Source: Hemicordylus capensis (Eukaryota; Chordata; Lepidosauria; Squamata; Cordylidae). From it: a DNA stretch of 64,000 nucleotides. The translations under genes were made by a program, and so were the position numbers. The stretch spans positions 35,304,501-35,368,500 of the forward strand of contig NC_069658.1 of NCBI RefSeq assembly GCF_027244095.1, read 5' to 3'. Under the pieces are notes generated by a model. It was not told the origin of the DNA and did not search any database. It worked only from the letters and a program-made list of their open reading frames with translations. Shown here in pieces: positions 1 to 10,783 of the stretch (its first letter is position 1; each line of letters starts with the position of its first letter).

Positions 1-240
1 TGGAACTAGATGCTTCTTTCGTTCAGGCTTCAGTGAGTTCTGGGGGAAACTGAGTTGCACAAGACCAGCTTGACATATAACTGATTCTGCAGACAGTATC
101 AGTTATATCTGCAATCCTGTCCTGGGATTTCCATTTGAACGACTAGTTCTCAGAGAACCTTTGAAGTGTGCTGCATATTTGATGAGAGGGATGTTCATAT
201 ATAATAATGCAAAATTATAGTTCAGCCTGATGACAGTCAT

Positions 241-450
241 CAGTGTGGTGTAGTGGTTAGAGTGTTGGACTAGGACTGAGGAAGCCTAAGTTCAAATCCC
301 TATTCAGCTATGAAACTCACTGAATGTCTCTGGGCCAGTCACTTATCTCTCAGCCTATCCTACTTTACAGGGTTGTTGTTAGAGAACTTAGAGGGGAGAT
401 TTGTTTATCTACCATTCTGGCTCCTCAGGAAAAGCAAGACAAACATACAA
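241..450 (+). repeat. tRNA-derived SINE
   Basis: The head has a polymerase III A-box-like segment (gtagtggttagagtgttgg) and a B-box-like segment (gttcaaatccc), followed by a conserved body with 'ctgggccagtcact' and a short simple-repeat tail. Matching copies lie at 33627-33840 (duplication partner), 62815-63035, 10440-10605, 11960-12335 and 55018-55255. Presence in both duplicate units shows that the insertion came before the duplication. Confidence 0.75.
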
Positions 451-484
451 ATGAATGAATGAACGAATCACTTTAAACATATAC

Positions 485-626
485 CTTCAAAAGCATAATG
501 TCATTTTCCACCGTCATTCTGTTATAGCCTGGGTAAACAAACACTTGAGTAATGTCATGGATCTGTTTCCCCCTCTCTTCTCTACATAGTGAATGAGCTC
601 CAAGAACAATTTGCGAGCCTCCACTC
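485..626 (-). CDS. Copy A exon 3 (catalytic Asp)
   Basis: The 142-nt exon opens after a TTTTTCAG acceptor and ends AAG|GTATATG. It completes the split Pro codon from exon 2 and encodes [17 protein letters not shown] through ENDIMLLK. The catalytic Asp lies in NDIMLL. It is close to the copy B exon at 33885-34026, with Cys in place of Asn in the HSL(C/N)REE segment. Confidence 0.88.
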
Positions 627-3600
627 CTGAAAAATATAAGCAGCACTAATAAATTCACCACACTGTTGTGCTCTGCACTATACTAAATTTTTGTATGAAA
701 ATATAGGATGGAAATTTGTAAAGACAAATTTCTGGTCATACATTCTGAATGAATGCTATCTGTCTATCTGTCTATTCATTCATTTATTTAAATAAACAGA
801 ATGATAAAAGAATAAAAGAAAACAAACATGATGAAGCATCACAAAACAGTGAAGGACAGAATATCATATAGTAGTACATTCTTCTTCTGGAAGATTGAGA
901 AGCCAAAGGGTATTGCACAATGAAGCGTGACAGAGCTCCACTTTTGAGCTCCAGATCCTGGCATACCTCACAGAAGGTAAAAATAGCTCTTTTGACAGTG
1001 GAGATGGAGTGATGCGGATTGGATTGTGATTAGTCTATTCCAGAGGTTGGCAAGCTTTAAGAAACGGTGTGCCAAGTCTTCAGGAGTGGTTCAGGGAGTG
1101 GAGTTGGCATCCCCACCTTGTTAGACCCACCCCGTCCTCTGTGTCAACCAGGCTGTGATGCTCCCCCATCCTCCTTATCAAGGGCCATAGTAAGATTTCT
1201 TAGTCCACTTGGTCACCAGTCCAAGTTGTGCTGGATTCCTTTAACTTCTCAACCTTCTGAGATTCGATGGGAAGCAGCTGCCGGTAGGGATGCGTGAGCT
1301 GGCTCGGCTTGAAGGTTTGAACTCAAACCTAACTAGCCCCCGGGAAAATGAAGCAGGTCTGAATGTGACCTGAGCAGGCATGAAGGTGGCTCGAAGGCTT
1401 GAGCCACCATTTCGTGCAGGGAGAATTGTGGTGGCTATTTGGTCACACTATGTCTCACTTTCAGACACTGGCGGAGGGAGGCCAATGTTTGACCCATGTT
1501 CAGCCACCGCTGCAGCCCCCCTCACTCCGCCCCCTGCATCCGACATCAGATGCTGGGGTGTGTGGTTTAGCTCACAAATGGGGCTGCATGGCCCTGTTCA
1601 GGAGTTAAGGCGCCTAGCGCTGTATTTGCAGTACAGCTGGAGATTCTTCTTGCCTTCAAGGCAGGGAGAAGTGCTTCTGGCTGCTCTGTGAACGCAGCGA
1701 TGGCCATCTAACTCCTGATCAGGGCCACATGGCCCCGTCTGGGAGCTAGATCGGGGCATGACCAGGAGTGATTCTCCCTGCCTTAAAGGCAGGGAGAGTC
1801 TCTCCGGCTGTACTGCAAACCCAGCACTGGCCGTTTAACTCCCGCACGGGGCCGTGCAGCCCTGTTCAGGAGGTAAACCCCACGCCCCCGTGTCTGATGT
1901 CAGACACGGGGGTGTGTGTGTCGGGGCCATGAGGTGCCGACCCTGAGGGGTGGCGGCGGCCCGGGTTCTTTTAGCTCCGCCCCTGCAGGCGGGGGGGGAG
2001 CAAAAGTAGGGGATTCAAACTTGTATTTAAGGGCCACCCTGAGGCCTTGCAAAGCCACTCTTTCTTGAGCTTCTAGAGAGAGAGCTGGCTGCTGCTGCTC
2101 CTGCACCTTCCTTGATGAGCTCTGCTGACCAGACCTGACCTCCTCACCTAACCTCTGGCTGTTACCTGAGAGCTGTTGCTGTGCTGGAGTCTCTCTCTGT
2201 CAAGGTCTGGCCCACAGCCAGGGAAGTTCATGGCTCGGCTGCACGCTGTCGACTGAATGACGTACGTTGAATCTCAGCAATGAGTCGGAGTCTGGTGCTG
2301 TAATTTATGGAGCAAGCCGAGAGCTCCCAGCTGGTAGGAATTTATGGCTTGTCAGCCTTCAACAATAGCCATTTGCTCCTCCTAACCGCTTCTAGTTGTG
2401 TCCTGCATTTAAAACACCTGCGTTGTTGCGGTGTCAGCGGTGTTTCAATGTCTAGTTCTCCCTCCGATTGGTCTCTCACGCTTTCTGCTGACTCAGGCTG
2501 CTGAGCCTGTTCTAAACCATCAACTGGATCTACTGCAGCTGTCTCAGGAACACTGACAGCCGGGCTCTGCCCTTCAGACATTCCTGACTCGGCTGGAAAG
2601 CCAACAGCTTCCCCTTCCCCTTCGCTGTCGGAGCTCGAGGGCATGACACTCTCTTTGCTCTTTGCAGAAGGTTTCCAACTTTTCTAGGAGGAAAAGTTTT
2701 ACTTTTTTGCCGACTGCCCTGCTACCCTAATTTCTCTTGGGTCTACTTTTATTCCTGCTCTATAATTTTTCGTTAAATTATTTTTTTGTTTTTCCCGGTG
2801 TGCTTTTTTCTTCCCTACCAGGGAATTTTCACACTTTAACTGAAGGCTGTGTGCTCTTGTCTGCCTCCTGGCTTTAAAGCTGCTGCCTGGCCACACACCA
2901 CACCATATTTAGAGAGATATATATTTATCTCTCTTATCCCGATTTTATTTTATTTTATTTTATTTGTTTTTTGGATTGGTTATTTGGATTTTGCTTGGTC
3001 CTGCTGCTGCAGCTCCCTGGCTGGCCTGCCTCACCTACTCCTGCTCCTGCCCCTGGACAAAGCAGGGAGGGTAACTAGAGAGATTTTCTTCACTCTTTCC
3101 ACCCCATAGATTTAAATAAGGCCTTCCTGCCCTCAACTAGCGCTGGCCATGGGCATGCACCAGCTTCCCTGAAGCAGGGGACGCTCCCTGTCAAGCAGTG
3201 AGCCAAGCCATTGGGCAGCAAGAAGCATGCAGGCCAAGCAGACCCACGTCTCATCACCTGGCTCATAGGCAAGATGATGGCGATGCCTTTCAATGTGGTT
3301 GAGATCACTGGCTTTTGCCGGGATCTCCAGGCACTTGCTCACGACTACCAAATCCTCTCAAGGACCACCTTCAGTTGGCCAGTGGTCCCCTCCCTGTATA
3401 GGAAATGCAGGGGCTCGTGTGGGGTATGCTGCGTTCAGCATGTCCTGGCACTGGCATGCATTTCACGATGGATCTTTGAAACAGTGTCAATGGAACGCAT
3501 ATTATACTGCTTTCCTGTCCCTCACTGCTCACTGGTGGGTGCTGGAGAGAGAGGGGACCTCTAGTGATGCTGCCTCCACGTCCAGCCCGTCCCATGCATT

Positions 3601-6600
3601 GCAGCACCAGTGGGTCATTCTGCATGTGAAGACAATGGACGTGGGAAACACCAAGGAGGAGGTGGTAGCCTCCATCGACCGTCAGACTGAGGAATGACTA
3701 GCCAGGTTTCCAAACCTCAGGTGGAGTTCATTGTCACGGACAATGCCTTCAGTGTTACCAAGGCTGTAGAGGAGATGGAGTATGTGAATATAAGGTGTAT
3801 GGCCCACACACTGCACCTCATTGTGTCGGACGCCATTGGCCTCGAGGAGAACAGGGCTGCCTGCCAGCAAGTGCCACGGCTGTACTTATGGAAAAATCAT
3901 GCAAGATCGCAACCATTCTCCATCATCGTGAGAAAGCCAGGTGCATGCTCCATGAGTGGCAGCACGAGCATGATCTCCCTCACCATCTCATCCGTGGGGA
4001 TGAAGATAACCAGTGGAACTCCACCCTTCTCTTGCTCCAGCACCTACTGGAGCAAGAGGTAGTTCTCGATGACCTTTTGGATTCTTTGATGCCACATAAG
4101 TTCTTCATATGGATTCATTATGAGGAGAACACAATGCACACCAAGTAATCTTAAATACATTAAAAAATGTTAAAAATCAATGGAGGGCCCGATTGCTTTG
4201 GGGGTTGGGTGGGGGTTGGCAACCATGGGGCCCTACCACCCAACTCACTCTGAGGCACCTAGGTGCTACCCATGGGGGAAGTTTTGGTTGCCATTGATTC
4301 GTTATAGGGGTGGAAGAACTGGCTCGAGAGCGGTTCGAGCTCAAATCGAACCATGGTTCGACTTGGGGGAACTGGTATTTGAGCTGGGGCACACAGCTCA
4401 AGCCTGATTCAGCCTCAAACCAAACCACTCCAGCTGGTTTTGTGCACATCCCTAACAGCCAGAGCTCTTACTTGGGCATATCATGCTACCAGACTTGCTT
4501 CACGGCATGCCTAAATGGTTGAGTAATACTAGGAAGAAGTTGTCAGAAAAGAGAAATATTCCTCCAAACTTACGGAAAGCAATGGGCTGCTGTCAACACC
4601 CATTTCCTGTCAATCAGAGTCCCTCCACAGCTCAGCTTATCACACACAAGGTATTTTCCGTGGATGATGGTGGCCATATAAGGTCTTGAGTGTGGAACTG
4701 ATTCTTCTCCTCCAATTATATCAGCACATTGACCTAAGTAGATATAAGCCATCCTAATCAGGTTAATCATATACATCATGCTGCACATCAATTCATTAAT
4801 TACAGGGGGAAACAAAATAATTGGCTCGGGGGTGCAAAGAAATGGTATGCACGCACCTATACGCACATAGAAAAACAGGTTACTGTATTTTTCCACAGTA
4901 CTTGGCATCAATTTATGGTAAAAGTTCAAACCAGAGCTGAGTTTCTGAGGCCAAATCAAAAAGGTTTCTTTAGCGGGTGCGGGTGCGGGGGGGGAGGGGG
5001 AGGGCATGGAAGCCACTGCATAATATTGCAACAGTGTGGCTGGAGTTGCATGTTGCTGTAAGAATGGTTCAATGGTCCTGCCTCTCAAATCCACCCAATG
5101 GCAGGGGTGTATACCCACCAGGACCACACTCTCTGGGACACAAGGGCTCTGGTGTGGCTGCTTCCCCTGGAATGAGACTGTTTTAAAGCGGGGGTGTGGG
5201 GGGTACAGCCATGCCTCTGCTGGTAAGCTCCACCCCATCCATAAAAAACTCAGCTCCACCCCAGAACATGCCCCAAAGACCCCAATTTTCTCTGCCTACA
5301 GATTGGTCAGAGAGGGTGAAGGGGCACTATTAGATCAGTCCCAATCTCAACAGGGTTTGACAATTCTCACAATTAGGGTTGACAGGTTTCAGGGTCAATC
5401 TGACCTCCAAATATTGATCTCCAAATTTCTGCCTCCTTTCGGGGCTCTAGGAACAGGAATTAATAAATAAATAAATCTAAGGATGAGAAGCCAGAATCAA
5501 GGAGGCAAGTTAGCTTCTGCTTGGCTCAAGAGTTTTTGCCACTCATTCCATCCCACTCTCCAATCTGAGACACAGGGCACAGCTAGGTTTTGTGCTGCCT
5601 GCCTCCCAGTGCCAGTCTGTGCCGTCACAAGTCATTACTTGGTCCATCCCATCTCACCAGGATCCATCCATGATCTGCCAGCATCACCCCTTACTTCCAT
5701 CGCTTTGCCCCCTGTCCCCAAGGCGTGAGCTCAAGAAAGTTGTCAACTCTACTGTGGCTGTAAGCTTGCTTCAGTGGTCTTTCCTAATCAAGCCAACAAT
5801 TGGAGTGGGAAATACATCTGTTTCCTGCTGGGGTTGTTAATTTTTACCCCCAGCAGTAACCAGCAGAGCACTAAGGATGGGCACCCACTCCAGTTACAGA
5901 GTAGTTTGTAAAGTTTAGTTGTTGCAGCTATTTAGAGAAGACACATGGGGATTCTTGTAGATCTAAATATGAAGTATGTATTGGTGAAGTACACTTAGGA
6001 TAGGAAAGACCTAATCCTAATGTAAAAACTACATAATGAATAGGTAAGGAGGGAGAGAGATGTTTCCATCTGCTCTCTAAGAGGAAAGGAAGGGTTGTGG
6101 GGCTCAACAGGAAACACCTGAAGAGTAATATCAGGGGCCATAGAGTAGAGACAGGTAGAACAGTTAGGGAGACCCTTACTTCCAGTGCCCCTAGTAGTCA
6201 TTAGGATAGTTGTTGGTGCAAAAGGTCGATGCACTGAATTGTATTTCCAACATTTCCTGGGACCCTGGTGTGGTGATTTCTTGTGAGGGGACCCCGGTGT
6301 GGTGGTATCTTGTGACATTTGGCAGGATTATGGGGGAACCTGCATGACTGGAAATTTTCAGTCAAACATGGAAGCAGAGGAGGAGAGGAGAGTGGAGGCA
6401 GCCACCCACCCCGTAAGGGAAAGAAGCCCCCTTTCCCCCAGAGAGCCAGCCTGTCACTAACTGTGATGGTCCAGGAGGTACTGGACAGATAGATCTTTTG
6501 CCCATTGGTAGTGGACAGAACAGCATAAACCTCAGAGAAAAGTAAGGGTAACTCCCTGTAGGTGTCAGGATCCACACGGACTCTGATCCAGAGCAGACCC

Positions 6601-8377
6601 TCTTGGAGGAGGAGGAACCTCATGGGAAATGAGACCCTCAATTCCCATAAAAGCCTCTGAGATCTGTTCATGATCAGCCAAAGTTTGTTGCCTCTCCTTT
6701 AGTGAGCCCCTTGGAGGAGCCCTGGGAACCTAGTGCTCCTCCCCCTGTAGGTCCCTGTCCTATCCCTAGAACCACCTCTGTTGCCCCTAGGAGCAGAGGT
6801 AATATGGTGCCAGAGCTGAGTTCCAGCTCCAGAGGGAGAGTGCTCACTTAGATGTTCAAGGTCTCTCTCCTAATGAGTCTACTTGGCAAGAGGGGAGGCC
6901 AGCTCAGGTGTGGATTGGCCAGTCTGAGACTGGCTCCAACACTGCCTAGCCTTTGGAGCTAGCCTTTCTTGGGTTAACAGCTACTTTTTTGATCTCTGCT
7001 CCAGCAGGATGGAGCAACTACAAGCAATGTGGCAAGGGCAGGACGAGGGCTCCAGAATAGTCTCCCTAGAGGTTTTTCACCCATGACTCTAGGACAGGGG
7101 GTATCTGAAGAGAGAATCTACTTCGCAGCAGATTCGGGGCATTTTAATTTGAGGGATTAGATGGACCATTCGCATACCCATCAGCACCTCCTTTGCATAG
7201 TCATCAGCACCTTTGACTTTTTTTTACCCCAGACATAACTCGGGTTAAGCTAGAATTCGCAGCCTCCCTTCAGAGAAAAACAAAGAAGCTATTCTCACGA
7301 TGACTGGAAAGTGGGCTAAGGGAGCTTTGCCCGCTTTTGAGCGATCGTGGCAACCACTGGGCTCACAGGCAATCCTGGTGCTCCCAAGGTGGCTAGCCCA
7401 CCTAATTACCCCTCCCCATAGACGAGGCTGACGGAGCGAGTGCTCTGTTAAGCTCTTTTTTTTTTTTTTTTTGCTTGTGTGTTGCTGCGGTGCGCGGTAA
7501 CACATGAGTAGACCCCCAATCAGGAAGCTGCAAGCAGTCTCCTGGCTTGGGGGTCTCTCCAGGATGCCCCACGCACTCGTTAAATTTTTTAAATGTGTTT
7601 TAAAATTTGTTTTTAAAAAGACAAATATGTCTAAAATGTTATGGAAAGAGGGAAGTTGGGTTGGTTTGAACAAGGGAAATCAGAGGCGCTATAGAGAATC
7701 TCCATGATGTTTGCTTAATCATAGTTCAGATGCTAAATTTCAGTCATAGTTGTTGGACTGCTAGCAGTGCCTGCTGGGACAGTTGCATGTTTCCAGCAAT
7801 GAAATCCAGTATTATAATTTGAAAGGTGGGAAATTTACCTCAAACAAGTTGCCTAAATGCTAACTTAGCTCAAGTGAAGATGTTCGGCTCCCATCCCACA
7901 ATCTGCCAATGAATAAGAACTCCCTGTTTATCATGGTCATGGAAGGAAACTTACTGACTGGACCAGCTACAAGCCACGAGCTGGTGGGGAACATGGGTTC
8001 ACATCTCTGTTCAGCAGAAGTCATTGGGTGTCTTTCAGGAAGTCACTAACTCTTGATGTAACCTACCTTATAGGGTTGTTGGGCAGACACATTGGAATAA
8101 GCCCAAGTCTAGCACCCTGAGCTCCGTGGAGAATGGCAGAATACAATGTGAAAAGAATACAAATGGAAAGCAAACACAACACAATAGTTGTTTCTACTGG
8201 GCAGTAATTTCATCATATAAATGAGCACTACCCTCTCTTTCCACTCCCTAAATGTTTGGGGAGAGGGTCTTGACAACAACAACAACAACAACACCCAGTT
8301 ATACGGTCTCACTTACCTCCCTGAATTCTGAGGAGAAAAACAGCAGTGGAGAAGAACAAGGCAAAGAATGGCCCCAT
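485..8377 (-). CDS. Granzyme A/K-like serine protease, copy A (5' three exons; continues off left edge)
   Basis: Exons at 8317-8377, 4574-4733 and 485-626 give 121 codons in phases 1, 2 and 0, the intron phasing usual for granzymes. The protein begins with a signal peptide ([16 protein letters not shown]). The mature N-terminus IIGG is at residue 26, preceded by QCAD. This layout resembles granzyme A (VCEK before IIGG), suggesting signal cleavage after Cys and a cathepsin-C-type activation dipeptide AD (inference). TAAHC gives the catalytic His at residue 71 and ENDIMLLK gives the catalytic Asp at 116; the Ser exon is outside the window. Motifs PHSRPYM, CGGTLID and VLGAHS match granzymes A and K. 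Two cysteines (51 and 88) are not usual for the family and are absent from copy B. Intron 2 carries a 3.2-kb hAT element. No frame break is seen. By family, the product would be a secretory-granule protease of cytotoxic lymphocytes. Confidence 0.85.
1900..2700. other. Unassigned DNA inside hAT-1
   Basis: This GC-rich stretch is followed by a 100-codon acidic open frame on the minus strand (2342-2644). It has no recognisable domain, no counterpart in copy B and no splice context. I regard it as transposon leader or an unclassified nested repeat. Confidence 0.3.
3150..4140 (+). pseudogene. hAT transposase remnant in hAT-1
   Basis: Fragments in shifting frames match the transposase of the 46501-53852 element: [20 protein letters not shown] (compare SRTTFSRRVVPSLYRACRGA), [25 protein letters not shown] with a second-Asp-like [21 protein letters not shown], and [17 protein letters not shown]. 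The N-terminal BED finger and C-terminal dimerisation segment are missing, and several frameshifts and stops separate the blocks. It is an old, dead relative of the larger element. Confidence 0.8.
4574..4733 (-). CDS. Copy A exon 2 (IIGG N-terminus and catalytic His)
   Basis: The acceptor is CTACTTAG before GTCAATG; the donor is TTTCC|GTAAGT. The 160-nt exon encodes QCAD, then [18 protein letters not shown], a 12-residue surface loop ([12 protein letters not shown]) and [18 protein letters not shown]. Longer open reading through 5259 on this strand is intron read-through. The loop differs strongly from copy B although the flanks are almost the same. Confidence 0.9.
5819..6252 (-). mobile_element. 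Solo-LTR-like fossil in copy A intron 1
   Basis: This 434-bp block begins TG and ends CA on either strand (TGTTTCCTGC...TTTCCAACA) and matches, inverted, the solo LTR at 38299-38728. Copy B lacks it at the corresponding place (about 37915), so it probably entered after the A/B duplication. No internal coding region accompanies it. I do not see a clear target duplication. Confidence 0.6.
7286..7600. repeat. GC-rich non-autonomous repeat (family also at 42287 and 43187)
   Basis: The block around 'attctcacgatgac', 'gtgggctaagggagc' and 'gggggtctctccaggatgcc' is shared with 42287-42724 and partly with 43187-43400. It contains a T-run at 7456-7473. Copy B carries the related block at a different offset, so these are independent insertions rather than one duplicated copy. 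The superfamily is not identified. Confidence 0.4.
7985..8150 (+). repeat. Degenerate tRNA-SINE, duplicated at 43020-43186
   Basis: The body 'gttcacatctctgttcagc...gtaacctaccttatagggttgttg' corresponds to the SINE at 241-450, but the head is decayed. The paralogous copy in unit 2 ends at 43186, where recognisable A/B homology stops. Confidence 0.5.
8317..8377 (-). CDS. Copy A exon 1 (signal peptide)
   Basis: The ATG (8375-8377 on the minus strand) sits in a strong context (AACC ATG G, A at -3 and G at +4). The exon encodes [20 protein letters not shown] plus one base and ends GGAG|GTAAGT. Phase 1 matches the first intron of granzyme genes. It joins exon 2 to give [10 protein letters not shown]. 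Confidence 0.85.
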
Positions 8378-8414
8378 GGTTGTTGCTTTGGAGTACTCCG
8401 CAATGAAGGATCGA

Positions 8415-8424
8415 CTATATATTG
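8415..8424 (-). promoter_or_regulatory. Possible TATA box of copy A
   Basis: On the minus strand CAATATATAG lies about 40 bp upstream of the start codon. If it is the TATA box, transcription would begin close to the ATG and leave a very short leader. Position and composition are the only support. Confidence 0.3.
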
Positions 8425-9490
8425 AGCATACAACGGAAGTCGGCTTTGGTTTCTTCCAATTGGAACAGTTTTTGTCACATTACTCTTCTGACCTTATCCT
8501 GATATTGGCCACCACCCAGTCAACATCAATGCTTTGTTCCACAACTGCGGTGAATTTTTTTTGTACAGTGGTTTGGGGATGGGGTTACTAGTTAGAGTTG
8601 TGCTGAATGTTCACATGCAAACATCATTGGCCTGCAAACTGTCATTTTGGATGAAGTGCTTTAGCTAACTAGGACAAGACACAACTTTAAAGTGGTGGAT
8701 CTCATATTCAGCAGGGAGAGAGCAAGCAGCTGTTTCTGACTTGATAAGATGTGTGTCCTGCCTTATCGCCAACTGCCTATAACACAAAATTAAACCAATA
8801 ATAAAACAAAACAGTAAAAAGAATAACAATACAAATCACAGAAGTGGCAGACTATCACAGTTGGTAAAAGCAGATGATATATAATAAAATAGTGAAGACA
8901 GTGAAAAGAGGATCAGAAAGCAAAAGCTATAAAGACAAAAGAGAAAAGGTGGACTTTACTTGCACATGAAGGATCATAAAGATGGTATCAGGCACACATA
9001 TGTAGCGATGGAATTCCACAGCTTGGATGCACCACCACAAACAGTCCATCTATTCTCTGCCCCACAAAAGAGTTCAGGAAGAAAGCATTGCTTTCATTCT
9101 GAATGAGTGAACAGATTAGCCCCAATTTATAGCATCCCCAAAAGCAATTCATGATTTGTAAAATAAGTTGTTCTAGACAGCACCAAGGTCTTCAATGGCT
9201 ATTAAGAGGTTCTTTTACACAAAAGGAGGAGAAATAATTCCAGCAGCCTTAAAACCGTTTGAGGCCAAAATCTGGCAAGGGCTTGTTCAGTCTTGTTGGA
9301 GGCCGGGCCATGCTCCCTTTGCGTGTGACGTCATGCTAAGCCTGCTCTCCCCGCAAATCACCTCAAGGCACTCCACACTAATCGTATGAAGCGCCACACA
9401 GAGTGCTTAAATAAAAATAAATGTTAAATCCATAAATGTGATCTCCCACCAGCAGCCTCCAATCCATTCTACCACCTCATTCTGGAAGTT
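8425..9490. other. Upstream flank of copy A, nothing recognised
   Basis: No coding exon, RNA gene or clear repeat boundary is visible here apart from A-rich stretches near 8770-8950. It would hold the distal promoter of copy A, but I cannot point to specific sites. Confidence 0.4.
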
Positions 9491-9494
9491 GTTC

Positions 9495-9745
9495 ACACCC
9501 TGCTTTTAGTTTGCATCTCCTCCAGAATGGAGGTGTGTGTTCACAGATCACCCAAATTTACCCTGAAGTCCCTGAGAGCTATTGGGGAGCACTTCACACA
9601 CAATTCAGGTTTTTTACTGAGTGTTAGTGTAGCTCAATTTATATCCAGGGTTATATCTGGGGTTAAAAAATCCACTTTTTGCATAAGATTTTTGTGCAAC
9701 TGCAAACTCCTGGTAAAGCCTCACAGTAAACCTGCAGGAAAGCTT
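9495..9745 (+). repeat. Interspersed MITE-like family R1
   Basis: The repeat contains 'gcatctcctccagaatggaggtgtg', 'accctgaagtccctgagagctattggggagcacttcacac' (in segments) and 'cagtaaacctgcagg'. Copies occur at 19275-19700 (minus), 40355-40490, 56658-56911, 59083-59220, 62045-62260 and 63412-63680. The fullest copy (56658-56911) has imperfect ends like GTTTTCCACACA...TGTGAAAAAC, suggesting a short inverted-repeat DNA element. Confidence 0.55.
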
Positions 9746-10439
9746 GCTGTCTGGGAATGCTCCTGGCTGTGGTGAGAGTAGGACACATTGAGGCAAGTCT
9801 CATGATTGCTAGAGTGGCTGCAGAGAGTGTAGGAGGAAGGTTGCTTTTAACTAACCTTTCACACAGACGACCAAGCCTCAGGTCTTTGGCATGCCTCCTG
9901 TGCACCTAGACGAGCACTGCTCCATGGGGGAGCATGGAGTGATATGCGGCCGGAACCCATTTTTCAGGCCACCTCGTATCCCACAATGAACCATGTGCAG
10001 TGAATTGGGGGATTCCCCCAAACTCTGTGTCTCCTCAGGCTGCAAGCAGGCGGATGAGACACACAATACCCCACACAATACTCACACTCTTAACCTTGGC
10101 TAACAGCTGGGTTCAGTAAGGGGTTCAGGCTGCATGGGAGTGCTGTGATCTGTGAGGATCCCAACACTTCACACAACCAGACTACCCCATGCTGGGCTGC
10201 CCTAGTCTGGGTTAGGCTGGTCATGAGAACAGCCTCAGTATCACTGAAGGACACACAGAACAATGCAGGAAATCAAGCAGCCATACTTGCTTAGACTGGA
10301 TTAAAAGTTTCTAAAGTTTTAAAAGCCATCTTTTCCATCACAACATCCTTAAGGTTGGTCACATGGCGGGGGGACTGCCTCACAGGAGCAGATGACTCCA
10401 TGTACATTATCTCCATGTACATCTCCGTGTACATTTTTT

Positions 10440-10605
10440 CCCTCCCATTTGATCCTCACAAAAATGCTAGGCTAGACTGAGAAATAGCGAGTGGCTGAAA
10501 TCACCTAGTGATCTAACTAAGGGCTTCATGACTGAATAAGGGCTTCAACCTGGGCTTCCCAGTCCTCATCCAACATCCTAATCACTACACCACATTGGCT
10601 TATGT
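10440..10605 (-). repeat. tRNA-SINE fragment
   Basis: Read on the minus strand it gives the SINE head 'gtagtgattaggatgttgga' and downstream body. It is shortened and diverged relative to 241-450. Confidence 0.55.
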
Positions 10606-10748
10606 GGCAGTTAGAATCTTCTTGATTTTCTGATTTGTTGAAGGATATACAAATAAATCCTTTTGATTTGTATATAAACTAGAAGCTTTATTTAGCTTTC
10701 TTACTAACAGTTTGGGTTTAGGGGAATCTTTCTAAGTCACTCCTTTAA

Positions 10749-10783
10749 AACACACACACACACACACACAACACACACACATG
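10749..10783. repeat. (CA)n microsatellite
   Basis: A CA dinucleotide run with one interruption. Confidence 0.9.

Larger units (their letters stand above)
27..1284. repeat. Segmental duplication unit 1, left part
   Basis: This stretch is visibly the same sequence as about 33411-34450, including the flank, a tRNA-derived SINE and granzyme exon 3. It resumes after the hAT insertion, at 4455-8141, matching about 34460-43186. Relative to copy B there is extra DNA at about 825-1055; B joins directly across this point. The direct orientation and large offset (about 33 kb) indicate a tandem-type duplication of a granzyme gene with its flanks. Confidence 0.85.
1285..4454 (+). mobile_element. Decayed hAT transposon inside copy A intron 2 (hAT-1)
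   Basis: The element starts TAGGGATGCG and ends CACATCCCTA, i.e. imperfect inverted ends of the TAGGGNTG type. The flanking 8-bp direct repeats are gctgccgg (1277-1284) and acagccag (4455-4462), which match in 5 of 8. Copy B at about 34455-34470 shows the uninterrupted site (cagctgccagaatag), so this insertion is specific to copy A. The interior carries a broken BED/hAT transposase at about 3150-4140. Both ends carry subterminal hairpins: arms at 1313-1320/1323-1330 and 1385-1392/1401-1408 on the left, and 4347-4360 and 4379-4385/4395-4401 on the right. Confidence 0.8.
4455..8141. repeat. Segmental duplication unit 1, right part
   Basis: This part matches about 34460-43186 in the same orientation, around the exon 2 region and intron 1 of copies A and B. 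Unit 2 is longer because it carries additional insertions: a CR1 tail, an L2-like LINE, a solo LTR, nested hAT DNA and MITEs. Unit 1 has its own LTR piece at 5819-6252. Recognisable homology ends at about 8141/43186. Confidence 0.85.

Noticed and set aside
241-330. Possible tRNA gene
   Set aside because: A and B boxes are present, but the body and tail match other dispersed copies; it is the head of a SINE.
2342-2644. 100-codon acidic open frame
   Set aside because: No domain, no splice context, inside a transposon, and absent from the duplicate unit.
4734-5259. Long open frame reading into exon 2 of copy A
   Set aside because: Only the part after the CTTAG acceptor (4733) resembles a protease; upstream codons are intron sequence and have no family match.
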